From: CAVQGM01 sp963712065
GTDB taxonomy: Bacteria > Actinomycetota > Acidimicrobiia > Acidimicrobiales > Acidimicrobilacustridaceae
Assembly (NCBI GenBank): GCA_963712065.1
Contig: CAVQGM010000002.1
Coordinates: 434,001-498,000 of the forward strand
Reading direction: 5' to 3'
DNA: 64,000 bases
The notes below the pieces were generated by a model. The model worked only from the letters and a program-made list of their open reading frames with translations, was not told the DNA's origin and did no database searches. Both the position numbers and the translations under genes were made by a program. Position 1 is the first letter of the stretch. The number at the start of each line of letters is the position of its first letter. Positions 29,297 to 39,032 of this stretch are shown in pieces.

Positions 29297-29929
29297 TGGA
29301 ACCCCGCATGTACAACATCCCCTACGTCGTCGAGCAGACGAACCGTGGTGAGCGCGGGTACGACCTCTTCTCCAAGTTGCTCAAGGAGAACATCATCTTC
29401 GTGGGCACGCCGATCGACGACACGATCGCCAACCTGATCTGCGCCCAGATGCTCCACCTCGAGTCCGAGAACCCCGAGAAGGACATCAACCTCTACATCA
29501 ACAGCCCCGGCGGCAACATCACCGCCCTGCTGGCGATCTACGACACGATGCAGTTCGTCAAGCCCGACATCTCGACGATCTGCTTCGGGCAGGCCGCCTC
29601 GGCCGCCGCCGTGCTCCTCGCGGCGGGCACGCCGGGCAAGCGCCTGGCCCTCCCGCACAGCCGGATCCTGCTCCACCAGCCCTACTCGGAGGCCTACGGC
29701 CAGGCCACCGACATCGAGCTGGCGGCCAAGGAGATCAACCGCCTCCGGGAGCTGCTCGAGCAGATCCTGGCCCGTCACACCGGCCAGACCGGCGAGCGCA
29801 TCCACGACGACACCGACCGCGATTTCGTAATGTCCGCCGACGAGGCCCAGCGAATACGGCATCATCGATGAGGTCATCTCGGCGAGAGAGCTCGCCGACC
29901 AGAGCGGTCCGATCACCGCCGTCCAGTAG
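29296..29929 (+). CDS. clpP: ATP-dependent Clp protease proteolytic subunit (one +1 frameshift)
   Basis: About 210 residues if one extra base is removed. The Ser of the catalytic triad is Ser102 in FGQAASAAAVLL, the His is in ILLHQPYSE, and the Asp lies near DTDRDFVMSADEAQ. As written, the frame ends after DEAQ at 29871. Dropping the C at 29851 restores EYGIIDEVISARELADQSGP and a TAG at 29927-29929. The rest is highly conserved and the gene is normally essential, so this is probably a sequence error. It works with ClpX, encoded next. Confidence 0.93.
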
Positions 29930-29965
29930 CAGCGCAGGCAAGCCGGAACGACCCGGGGGAGGAAC

Positions 29966-31243
<1,278 letters not shown>

Positions 31244-31265
31244 GCGCACCCGCTCCGCCCGCCCG

Positions 31266-31271
31266 TAGCCT
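31266..31271 (+). promoter_or_regulatory. -10 box of folC
   Basis: TAGCCT, 7 nt before the GTG, with no ribosome site; likely leaderless. Confidence 0.45.
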
Positions 31272-31278
31272 GCCCCCC

Positions 31279-32565
31279 GTGGACTACCCGGGCGCCCTCG
31301 CGTACCTCGACGAGCACATCAACCGCGAGGCCACCGCCGGGCGCATCGCCGGCCTCAGCCTCGAGCCGATCGAGCGGCTGCTCGCCGTGCTCGGTGACCC
31401 GCAGCGGGCCTACCCGGTCATCCACGTCACCGGCACCAACGGCAAGGGCTCGGTCGGGCGGATGGCGTCGGCCCTCCTGGCGGCCCACAACCTCACCGTC
31501 GGCACCTACGCCAGCCCCCACCTCGAGCGGGTCAACGAGCGCCTGCTGTGGAACCTGCAGCCCATCGAGAACGAGCCCTTCGCCGCCCTGATCGCCGAGG
31601 TGGCCGAGCTCGAGCCGCTGTCGGGGGTCACGCCGTCGTACTTCGAGCTGCTCACCGCCGCAGCGCTGTCGTGGTTCGCGGAGATCGCCGTCGACGTGGC
31701 CGTCGTCGAGGTCGGGCTGCTCGGTCGGTGGGACGCCACCAACGTGGTCGACGCCGACGTCGCCGTCGTGACCAACATCGGCCAGGACCACACCGACGCC
31801 GTCGGCGACTGGCGGGAGGCGGTGGCCGCGGAGAAGGCGGGGATCATCAAGCCCGACTCGTTCCTGGTGCTGGGGGAGAACGACTTCGACCTGCTGCCGA
31901 TCTTCGAGGGCGAGCCCCACCGCGGCACCTGGGTCGTGGGGGAGGACGTGGAGGTGATCGACGATCTGCCCGCGGTGGGCGGACGGGTCATCGCCGTCCG
32001 CACGCCCCACGGACTGATCGACGAGCTGTTCCTGCCCGTGCACGGTCGGCACCAGGCCGAGAACGCGGCGTTGGCCGTGGCCGCGGTCGAGGCCTTCTTC
32101 GACCGCGCCCTCGATCCCGAGGTGGCGCGCGAGGCGTTCGCGGCGCTCACCATCCCCGGCCGGTTCGAGGTCGTCCGTCGCTCGCCGCTGGTGGTGGTCG
32201 ACGCCGCCCACAACCCGCCCGGGGCCATGGCGGCAGGGGAGACCTTCGTCGAGGACTTCACCGTGTCGGGCCGCCGCACCCTCGTCGTGGGCATGCTCGA
32301 GGGGCGGGACCCGGGGCAGATGTTCGAGGCCTTCGACGTCGGCGCCTTCGATCTGGTCATCGCGTGCCGCGCGCCGTCGCCCCGTGCCATCCCCGCCGAC
32401 GTGCTGGCCGACGCCGCCACCGCGCTCGGCGCCACGGTCGAGGTCGTGGCCGACGTCGGCGACGCCGTGCGCCGGGCGATGAGCGTCAGCACCGAGGACG
32501 ACGCCGTCCTGGTGGCCGGCTCGGTCTACGTGGCCGGCGCGGCGAGGTCCGTGTTGGCCGGGTGA
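31279..32565 (+). CDS. folC: folylpolyglutamate/dihydrofolate synthase
   Basis: 428 residues of the Mur ligase superfamily. The P-loop HVTGTNGKGSV lies near residue 52, followed by TYASPHL, the metal-site EVGLLGRWDATNV, the His-containing NIGQDHTD, and the C-terminal VVVDAAHNPPGAM. It adds glutamates to folates and may make dihydrofolate. GTG start 7 nt after the TAGCCT box. Downstream neighbour is ndk. Confidence 0.95.
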   Translation: MDYPGALAYLDEHINREATAGRIAGLSLEPIERLLAVLGDPQRAYPVIHVTGTNGKGSVGRMASALLAAHNLTVGTYASPHLERVNERLLWNLQPIENEPFAALIAEVAELEPLSGVTPSYFELLTAAALSWFAEIAVDVAVVEVGLLGRWDATNVVDADVAVVTNIGQDHTDAVGDWREAVAAEKAGIIKPDSFLVLGENDFDLLPIFEGEPHRGTWVVGEDVEVIDDLPAVGGRVIAVRTPHGLIDELFLPVHGRHQAENAALAVAAVEAFFDRALDPEVAREAFAALTIPGRFEVVRRSPLVVVDAAHNPPGAMAAGETFVEDFTVSGRRTLVVGMLEGRDPGQMFEAFDVGAFDLVIACRAPSPRAIPADVLADAATALGATVEVVADVGDAVRRAMSVSTEDDAVLVAGSVYVAGAARSVLAG

Positions 32566-32578
32566 GGCCTCGCCCACC

Positions 32579-32584
32579 TAGCCT
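32579..32584 (+). promoter_or_regulatory. -10 box of ndk
   Basis: TAGCCT, 8 nt before the ndk ATG; likely leaderless. Confidence 0.4.
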
Positions 32585-32592
32585 CCCGGCCC

Positions 32593-33000
32593 ATGGATCG
32601 CACCCTCGTCATCTGCAAGCCCGACGCCGTCGAGCGGGGTCTCGTCGGCGAGATCATCGCCCGGTTCGAGCGCCGCAACCTGTCGATCGTCGCCCTCGAG
32701 CGGCGTGAGGTCACCGAGGAGACCGCCGCCGCCCACTACGCCGAGCACGACGGCAAGCCCTTCTACGGCGAGCTGATCGCCTTCATCACCCGCAGTCCGG
32801 CCGTGGTGATGGTGGTCGAGGGCCCCGAGGACACCTGGAAGGTCGTCCGCACGATGATCGGCGCCACCAACCCCCGCGACGCCGCCCCCGGCACCATCCG
32901 CGGCGACCTCGGCATCCTCTTCACCGAGAACCTGGTCCACGGCTCCGACTCGGCCGAGTCCGCCGAGCGCGAGATCGCCCTCTGGTTCCCCGGCCTCTGA
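32593..33000 (+). CDS. ndk: nucleoside diphosphate kinase
   Basis: 135 residues, the normal size. MDRTLVICKPDAVERGLVGEI opens the ferredoxin fold, and the active-site His is in NLVHGSDSAESA near residue 115. It transfers phosphate from ATP to other NDPs through the phospho-His. Two palindromic repeats lie just downstream and may end its transcript. Confidence 0.97.
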   Translation: MDRTLVICKPDAVERGLVGEIIARFERRNLSIVALERREVTEETAAAHYAEHDGKPFYGELIAFITRSPAVVMVVEGPEDTWKVVRTMIGATNPRDAAPGTIRGDLGILFTENLVHGSDSAESAEREIALWFPGL

Positions 33001-33026
33001 CCGACGGGCCTGCGCCCCCCGATCCC

Positions 33027-33076
33027 GTTCTGGTGTGAGATCGCGTCGCCGGAGCGAGCGGATCCCACACCAGAAC
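33027..33076. repeat. 50-bp palindromic repeat, copy 3
   Basis: Starts GTTCTGGTGTGAGATC and ends GATCCCACACCAGAAC. The arms have a few mismatches. Copy 4 follows after 12 bp in the same orientation, making a tandem pair between ndk and mreB. Confidence 0.94.
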
Positions 33077-33088
33077 GAGCGGGAACTG

Positions 33089-33138
33089 GTTCTGGTGTGA
33101 GATCGGGTCGCCGGGGTAGCCGGGTCCCACACCAGAAC
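33089..33138. repeat. 50-bp palindromic repeat, copy 4
   Basis: Starts GTTCTGGTGTGAGATC and ends GGGTCCCACACCAGAAC. It is followed by GAGCGGGAAC, as is copy 3, then by a short GCGGGAACGG tandem repeat. Confidence 0.94.
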
Positions 33139-33182
33139 GAGCGGGAACGGGCGGGAACGGGCGGGGCGAGCGCAGAGCGACA

Positions 33183-33210
33183 TTGCGATTCCGTTACGAA
33201 GGGGTAGAGT
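33183..33210 (+). promoter_or_regulatory. promoter of the mre-mrdA-rodA operon
   Basis: TTGCGA and TAGAGT spaced by 16 bp in an unusually AT-rich pocket, about 130 bp before mreB. It gives a long 5' leader, unlike the leaderless genes nearby. Confidence 0.6.
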
Positions 33211-33221
33211 GACGACGTCCT

Positions 33222-33245
33222 GCGGGCGGCGACGAGGCCGCCCGC
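33222..33245 (+). promoter_or_regulatory. hairpin in the mreB leader
   Basis: Perfect 9-bp stem GCGGGCGGC/GCCGCCCGC with a 6-nt loop, about 10 nt after the expected transcription start. It could be an RNA stability or attenuation element; this is inference. Confidence 0.45.
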
Positions 33246-33339
33246 GACCGTGGGACGGCCTGCAGCACACCTGGTGCCGGTGGCCTACCCTTCGGTCGAG
33301 CACCTTGCCGCCCCCGCCGCCCGCCCGGAGCCGCCACCC

Positions 33340-34389
33340 ATGGCCGGAAAAGCCTTCTCCTCCCTCGGCTCGATCATGGGTCGTGACATGGCCGTCGACC
33401 TCGGCACCGCCAACACGCTGATCTACGTCCGCGGCGAGGGCATCGTGCTGAACGAGCCGTCGGTGGTCGCGGTGAACTCGCGCGACGGGCGTCCCGTCGC
33501 GGTGGGGGCCGAGGCCAAGCGGATGATCGGCCGCACGCCCGCTCACATCAAGGCCATCCGACCGCTGAAGGACGGCGTCATCGCCGACTTCGACTACTGC
33601 GAGAAGATGCTGCGGTACTTCATCCAGAAGGTGCACCGCTCCAAGTGGGCCAAGCCCCGGATGGTGATCTGCGTGCCGTCGGGCATCACGCCCGTCGAGC
33701 AGCGCGCCGTGCAGGAGGCGGCCGAGTTCGCCGGCGCCCGGAAGCCGGCGTACATCATCGAGGAGCCGATGGCGGCGGCGATCGGCTCGGGCCTGCCCGT
33801 GCAGGAGCCCACCGGCAACATGATCGTCGACATCGGCGGTGGCACCACCGAGGTCGCGGTGATCTCGCTCGGCGGCGTGGTCACCAGCCAGTCGATCCGC
33901 GTCGGCGGCGACGAGCTCGACGACGCCATCATCAACTTCATCAAGAAGGAGTACTCCCTGGCCCTCGGCGAGCGCACCGCCGAGGAGGTGAAGATGGCGC
34001 TCGGGTCGGCGTGGCCCCTCGAGCAGGAGATGCACGCCGAGATCCGCGGCCGCGACCTCGTCACCGGCCTGCCGAAGACGATCGTCACCTCCACCGAGGA
34101 GATCCGCGAGGCACTCGAGGAGCCGGTGTCGGCCATCGTCGACGCGGTGAAGGTCACGCTCGACAAGACGCCACCCGAGCTCGCCGCCGACATCATGGAA
34201 CAGGGCATCGTGCTCGCCGGCGGTGGCGCCCTCCTCAACGGGATCGACGCCCGGCTCGAGCACGAGACCGGCATGCCGATCGTGATCGCCCCGAACCCGC
34301 TCTACGCCGTGGCCATCGGGTCCGGGCAGTCCCTCGAGGAGTTCGAAGCGCTGAAGGGCGTGCTGTTCTCGGCCAACATCAGCGGCTGA
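33340..34389 (+). CDS. mreB: rod-shape determining actin MreB
   Basis: 349 residues with actin-fold motifs: MAVDLGTANTLIYVRGEGIV (phosphate 1), MIVDIGGGTTEVAVISLGG (phosphate 2), GDELDDAI, and GIVLAGGGALL (adenosine). MreB filaments guide the elongasome made by the downstream genes. ATG chosen at MAGKAFSSLG with CGGAG upstream; a longer ORF upstream has no support. First gene of mreB-mreC-mreD-mrdA-rodA. Confidence 0.97.
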   Translation: MAGKAFSSLGSIMGRDMAVDLGTANTLIYVRGEGIVLNEPSVVAVNSRDGRPVAVGAEAKRMIGRTPAHIKAIRPLKDGVIADFDYCEKMLRYFIQKVHRSKWAKPRMVICVPSGITPVEQRAVQEAAEFAGARKPAYIIEEPMAAAIGSGLPVQEPTGNMIVDIGGGTTEVAVISLGGVVTSQSIRVGGDELDDAIINFIKKEYSLALGERTAEEVKMALGSAWPLEQEMHAEIRGRDLVTGLPKTIVTSTEEIREALEEPVSAIVDAVKVTLDKTPPELAADIMEQGIVLAGGGALLNGIDARLEHETGMPIVIAPNPLYAVAIGSGQSLEEFEALKGVLFSANISG

Positions 34390-34397
34390 GGGCGGAC

Positions 34398-35228
34398 GTG
34401 GCCCTCTCCCGGCGGTCGGGTCGGACCCGATTCACGCTGATCCTGCTCGTGCTCACGTCGGTGACGTTGCTCACCCTCGACTTCCGCGGCTTCGGACCGC
34501 TCAACACGGCACGATCCGCGGTCCTCGACGCCTTCGCCCCGGTGGGGGACGCCGCCAGCGGTGCCCTCGACCCGGTGCGGGACGCGTGGGACGGGGCCAC
34601 CGGGTACGACGACCTGGCCAGGGAGAACGAAGAGCTGCGGGCACGCGTCGACGAGCTCGAGGGGCAGCTGACCGCCAACCAGGTCGCCCGCGACTCGTTC
34701 GAGCAGCTGCTCGAGCAGAACGACATCTCCTACGTCGGTGATCTCCCGACGGTGAAGGCGCGCGTCGTGTCCGGGGCGGTGTCCAACTTCGACGCCACCC
34801 TCGAGATCGACAAGGGGAGCTCGGCGGGCATCCAGCGGGGGATGCCGGTCGTCACCGGGCGCGGCCTCATCGGCCGGGTCGCCGAGGTGAGCGACGACCG
34901 CGCCGTGGTCGAGCTGCTGTCCGGTGGCAACTTCTACGTCGGGTTCAGCGTCGTCGGCACCAACGTGCTCGGCAAGGTCCGTGGGCAGGGCGAGGGTGGC
35001 CGCCTGGCCGCCACCGTCGACGGCGACGACCCCGTGGCCGCCGGGCAGATCGTGCTGACGAGCGGCGTGCAGGGCAGCCAGTTCCCCCAGGGCATCCCCA
35101 TCGGCACGATCAGCCGGGTCGAGGGAACGCCCGGCTCCCTCGAGACCGCGCTCGAGGTGCAACTGCTCGCCGACACCACCGACCTCGGCTTCGTGACGGT
35201 GGTCCTCTGGCAGCCGGAGCAACCATGA
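34398..35228 (+). CDS. mreC: rod-shape determining protein MreC
   Basis: 276 residues: a short cytoplasmic start, one membrane helix (FTLILLVLTSVTLLTL), a coiled coil (ENEELRARVDELEGQLTANQ), then the periplasmic beta-barrel core (IDKGSSAGIQRGMPVVTGRGLIGRV). It bridges MreB and the PBP2-RodA synthase. It starts GTG 8 bp after mreB. Its last codons read PEQP before TGA, the source of the repeats that follow. Confidence 0.95.
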   Translation: MALSRRSGRTRFTLILLVLTSVTLLTLDFRGFGPLNTARSAVLDAFAPVGDAASGALDPVRDAWDGATGYDDLARENEELRARVDELEGQLTANQVARDSFEQLLEQNDISYVGDLPTVKARVVSGAVSNFDATLEIDKGSSAGIQRGMPVVTGRGLIGRVAEVSDDRAVVELLSGGNFYVGFSVVGTNVLGKVRGQGEGGRLAATVDGDDPVAAGQIVLTSGVQGSQFPQGIPIGTISRVEGTPGSLETALEVQLLADTTDLGFVTVVLWQPEQP

Positions 35229-35290
35229 ACCCGGAGCAGCCATGAACCCGGAGCAGCCATGAACCCGGAGCAGCCATGAACCCGGAGCAG
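35223..35290 (+). repeat. 17-bp tandem repeat making chained mini-ORFs between mreC and mreD
   Basis: Four perfect copies of CCATGAACCCGGAGCAG span the mreC stop to the mreD start. Each ATG (35225, 35242, 35259, 35276) opens a six-residue ORF, MNPEQP, ending in TGA that overlaps the next ATG. The last one overlaps the mreD ATG at 35293. GGAG lies 5 nt before each new ATG. Confidence 0.95.
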
Positions 35291-35292
35291 CC

Positions 35293-35799
35293 ATGAGAGT
35301 CGCCCTCCGCGTCGCCGTCGTGCTCCTGTCGGCCGCCGTGCTGCAGCGCGGCCTGTTCTCCGAGGTCCGGATCCTCGGCGTCGCCATCGACGTCTTCCTG
35401 CTGATCGCCGTCGCCGCCGGCATCGCCGTCGGCCCCGAGCGGGGCGCCGTCATCGGGTTCTTCGCCGGGCTCTCCCTCGACCTGATGGTCCAGACCCCCC
35501 TCGGCCTGTCCGCCCTCGTCTACTGCCTGACCGGCTACCTCACCGGCCGCCTGTACGGCACCACGGTGCGGTCCTCGCGATGGCTGTCGATCGGCCTCGT
35601 GGTGCTGGCGACCGCCGCCGCCGTGGGCGCCTACGCGCTGGTGGCCGAGCTGTTCGGCCAGGACGGCGCGATCAGCCCCGATCTGCCCACCATCGTGGCC
35701 GTGCTGTGCGTCGCCAACGCCCTCCTCGCGCCTCTCGCCATCCGGGTCGTGCGCTGGGCCGCACCGGACGAGGATTCCCTCCGACCCGCCCTCCGCTGA
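35293..35799 (+). CDS. mreD: rod-shape determining protein MreD
   Basis: 168 residues with about five membrane helices, as in MreD: a helix pair at the start (VALRVAVVLLSAAVLQRGLF), the FFAGLSLDLMVQTPLGLSAL loop conserved in the family, and the TGYLTGRLYG motif. It is an inner-membrane partner of MreC in the elongasome. The start is the fifth ATG of the mini-ORF chain and has GGAG 5 nt upstream. Confidence 0.93.
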   Translation: MRVALRVAVVLLSAAVLQRGLFSEVRILGVAIDVFLLIAVAAGIAVGPERGAVIGFFAGLSLDLMVQTPLGLSALVYCLTGYLTGRLYGTTVRSSRWLSIGLVVLATAAAVGAYALVAELFGQDGAISPDLPTIVAVLCVANALLAPLAIRVVRWAAPDEDSLRPALR

Positions 35800-35855
35800 G
35801 CCCGCCGACGTGGTGAACTGAACCCGCTCGCCGCCCCGCCCCACCTGCGTTCCCG

Positions 35856-37835
35856 ATGGACAACGACTCCCCCCGCCTCCGCCTCAGCATCCTCGGCATC
35901 GTCGTGGTGTCGCTGTTCGGCGCGCTCTTCGCCCGCCTCTGGTACCTGCAGGTCATGGCCGCCCCCGAGTACCGGGTGGAGGCCCAGGCCAACCGGGTGC
36001 GCACCGTCGCCGAGGAGGCGCCCCGAGGCCGCATCATCGACGCCAAGGGACGGATCCTCGTCGACAACCGCAGCTCCCTCGTGGTCACCGTCAACCCCAA
36101 CGAGCTGTCGAACGTCGATGAGGTGGCCGCCGACGCCATGCTCCTCGAGCTGGCCGAGACCCTGACCCGCTTCGGGGTGCCCACCAAGGTCTCCTCCATC
36201 GAGGCGCGGCTCGACGACAAGCAGTACAACCCGCTCCAGCCCGTGCCGATCGCCATCGACGTGCCCGAGGAGCTCGAGCTGTACCTGGCCGAGCGAGCCG
36301 ACGAGTACCCCTCGGTCGAGGTGCGACGCGAGTCGGTGCGCGCGTACCCGTACGGGTCGACCGCCGCCCACCTGCTCGGCTACGTCGGACGCATCTCCCC
36401 GTCCGAGCTCGAGGACAAGCAGGGCACCGAGGAGGATCCCAAGGCGACCGAGAAGCCCTACCAGCCCGACTCCAACATCGGCAAGGAGGGCGTCGAGCGC
36501 ACCTACGAGGACGACCTGCGGGGCCGGCCCGGCACCCGCACCCTCGAGATCGACGCCAACAACCGTCCGGTGCGCACCGTCGACTACGTGTCGCCGGAGC
36601 CCGGCAACGACATCCAGCTCACGATCGACATCGACGTGCAGATGATGGCCGAGCGGGCGCTGGCCGAGCAGCTCGAGTCGATCCGCGGCGGCCGCACCAG
36701 CGACGGCAACCGGATCAACGCGCCGGCCGGCGCGGTCGTCGTGCTCGACCCGCGCAACGGCGACGTCCTCGGCATGGCGTCGTACCCGACCTACAACCCG
36801 GAAGAGTTCGTCAACGGCATCGGCACCGACCGCTACAACCAGCTCACCGGCGGCGCCGAGAGCGACAACCCCCTCATCGACCGGTCGATCCAGGGTCTCT
36901 ACGCCCCGGGCTCGACGTTCAAGCCCATCACCGCCTATGCGGCCATGACCGAAGGCGTCATCAACGGGAACACCACCTTCAACGACCGGGGCTCGTTCAG
37001 CCTGGGCGACCGGAACGTCACCAACTCCGGGGGGAAGGCCCACGGCTCGGTCGACGTGAAGAGCGCGCTGACCGTGTCGAGCAACGTCTTCTTCGCCTGG
37101 CTCGGCAGCCGCTTCTGGCAGGAGCGGGCGATCTACGGGGACGGCATCCAGGAGGCGGCCACCGGCTTCGGGCTCGGCACCGCCACCGGCGTCGCCCTCC
37201 CCGGCGAGCGCGACGGGCTCGTCCCCACGCCCGAGCTCAAAGCCCAACGCAACGCCGAGAACCCCGACGCCTTCCCGTACGGCGAGTGGTTCCCGGGTGA
37301 CAACGTGAACATCGCCATCGGACAGGGCGACGTGCTCGTCACGCCGCTCCAGCTCGCCGACGCCTACGCCACCATCGCCAACGGGGGCACGTCCTACGTG
37401 CCCAACCTCGTCTCCCGGATCCTGAAGCCGCTCTCCGACCCCAGCGACCCGAACGCCGTCGTGCGGGTGGTCGAGCCGCAGGTCCGGGGCCAGATCCCGA
37501 TGCCACCCGAGGTCCGCCAGCCGATCGTCGACGGCCTGGTCGGCGTCACCGGGAGCCGGGGGGGCACCGCCTACGCCACGTTCAGCGGGTTCGACCTCCA
37601 GTCGTTCCCGATCGCGGGCAAGACCGGCACCGCCGAGGTCAACGGCCAGGCCGACAACTCGGTCTTCGCGTCGTTCGCCCCCGCCAACGACCCCCGGTAC
37701 GCCGTCGTGGCCGTGCTGCAGGAATCGGGCTTCGGCGGCCAGGCGGCGGCGCCGACCGTCCGACGCATCTACGAGCTGCTCTCGGGGCAGGAGATCACCA
37801 ACGCCGAGGACATCCGGGCGGGGGCGGCCGACTGA
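35856..37835 (+). CDS. mrdA: penicillin-binding protein 2 (elongation transpeptidase)
   Basis: 659 residues: one N-terminal membrane helix (GIVVVSLFGALFARLWYL), a pedestal domain, and the transpeptidase domain with all three active-site motifs: STFK in YAPGSTFKPI, SSN in LTVSSNVFF, and KTG in AGKTGTAEVNG. It cross-links peptidoglycan during elongation with RodA. The stop and the rodA ATG share one base. Length and gene order are typical. Confidence 0.96.
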   Translation: MDNDSPRLRLSILGIVVVSLFGALFARLWYLQVMAAPEYRVEAQANRVRTVAEEAPRGRIIDAKGRILVDNRSSLVVTVNPNELSNVDEVAADAMLLELAETLTRFGVPTKVSSIEARLDDKQYNPLQPVPIAIDVPEELELYLAERADEYPSVEVRRESVRAYPYGSTAAHLLGYVGRISPSELEDKQGTEEDPKATEKPYQPDSNIGKEGVERTYEDDLRGRPGTRTLEIDANNRPVRTVDYVSPEPGNDIQLTIDIDVQMMAERALAEQLESIRGGRTSDGNRINAPAGAVVVLDPRNGDVLGMASYPTYNPEEFVNGIGTDRYNQLTGGAESDNPLIDRSIQGLYAPGSTFKPITAYAAMTEGVINGNTTFNDRGSFSLGDRNVTNSGGKAHGSVDVKSALTVSSNVFFAWLGSRFWQERAIYGDGIQEAATGFGLGTATGVALPGERDGLVPTPELKAQRNAENPDAFPYGEWFPGDNVNIAIGQGDVLVTPLQLADAYATIANGGTSYVPNLVSRILKPLSDPSDPNAVVRVVEPQVRGQIPMPPEVRQPIVDGLVGVTGSRGGTAYATFSGFDLQSFPIAGKTGTAEVNGQADNSVFASFAPANDPRYAVVAVLQESGFGGQAAAPTVRRIYELLSGQEITNAEDIRAGAAD

Positions 37836-38993
37836 TGGCCATCTCGAGCCTGCCCGCCGCCGGCACCGGCCTCGGTTCGGACCGCAGCCGACGCGACCTG
37901 TCGGCCCCCTGGCGCCACATCGACATCACCCTGCTCGTGTGCACGCTCGCCCTCGCCGGTTTGGGCGTGGTGATGGTGTTCTCGGCGACCCGGGGCCCCA
38001 CCGACCCGCCGCGCACGGAGTTCCTGTTGCGCCAGGGCCTGTTCACGACGCTCGGTGTGGGCGTCATGCTCGTGGTCACCCTGGTCGACTACCGCCGCCT
38101 GCCGCGACTGGGCGTGGCTGTTCTACGGCGGGGCGATGGCGCTGCTGGTCGGCGTCATCTCCCCGCTCGGGTCGCAGTCGAAGGGCGCGCAGGCGTGGTT
38201 CGCCTTCGGGCCGTTCCAGCTCCAGCCGGCCGAGTTCACCAAGGTGGCCCTCATCCTCCTGCTGGCCTCGCTGCTCGCCCACTGGCAGGGCGACCTCGAC
38301 CTCCGCCGCCTCGCCATCCTCCTCGGGGTCGCAGGCGCACCGATGGCGCTGATCATGCTGCAGCCCGACCTCGGGTCGGTGCTCGTGCTGGTCGCCATCA
38401 CCCTCGGCATGCTGCTGATCGGGGGACTGCGCGGGCGCTACATCCTGGCCCTCGTCGCCATCGGGCTGATCGGGGTGATCGGGGTCTTCAACTCCGGGGT
38501 GCTGCGGGAGTACCAGAAGGACCGGTTCACCGCGTTCCTCGACCCGGCCGCCGACACCCAGGGCGCCACCTACAACGTCAACCAGTCCAAGATCGCGATC
38601 TCGAACGGCGGCATCACCGGCGAGGGCATCTTCGAGGGCACCCAGACCCAGCTCGAGTTCGTCCCCGAGCAGCAGACCGACTTCATCTTCACCGCCGTGG
38701 GGGAGGAGTTCGGCTTCGTGGGGGCGGCCACCGTCCTGCTCCTGTACGGGGTGCTCCTCTGGCGGATGTGGCGCAACGCCCAGCTCTCCCGGGACCAGCT
38801 GGGCACCCTGATCTGCGTCGGCGTGCTGTGCATGTTCACGTTCCAGATCTTCGAGAACGTGGGCATGGCCATGGGCATCATGCCGGTGACCGGGATCCCG
38901 CTCCCGCTGCTGTCCTACGGCGGTTCCAACACCGTCGCCACGTTCGCCTGCATCGGGCTGGTCATGAACGTCCACACGCGCCGGTTCCGATAG
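37835..38993 (+). CDS. rodA: peptidoglycan polymerase RodA (one +1 frameshift)
   Basis: About 385 residues if the extra C near 38102 is removed. As written, DYRRL is followed by a frame change. The restored frame continues RDWAWLFYGGAMALLVGVIS and the SEDS-family motifs: PAEFTKVALI, LIMLQPDLGSVLV, QSKIAISNGGITGEGIFEG, FIFTAVGEEFGF and GIPLPLLSYGGSN, in about ten helices. It polymerises glycan strands with the MrdA transpeptidase. It is called RodA rather than FtsW because of its operon. The interruption is probably a sequence error. Confidence 0.93.
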
Positions 38994-39032
38994 GGGCTTC
39001 CCCAGGTGGCCAGGCGGTAACATCGAGGCGAC

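Noticed and set aside
33027..33138. CRISPR array
   Set aside because: Only two units, internally palindromic over their whole length, a 12-bp gap rather than a spacer, and no cas genes.
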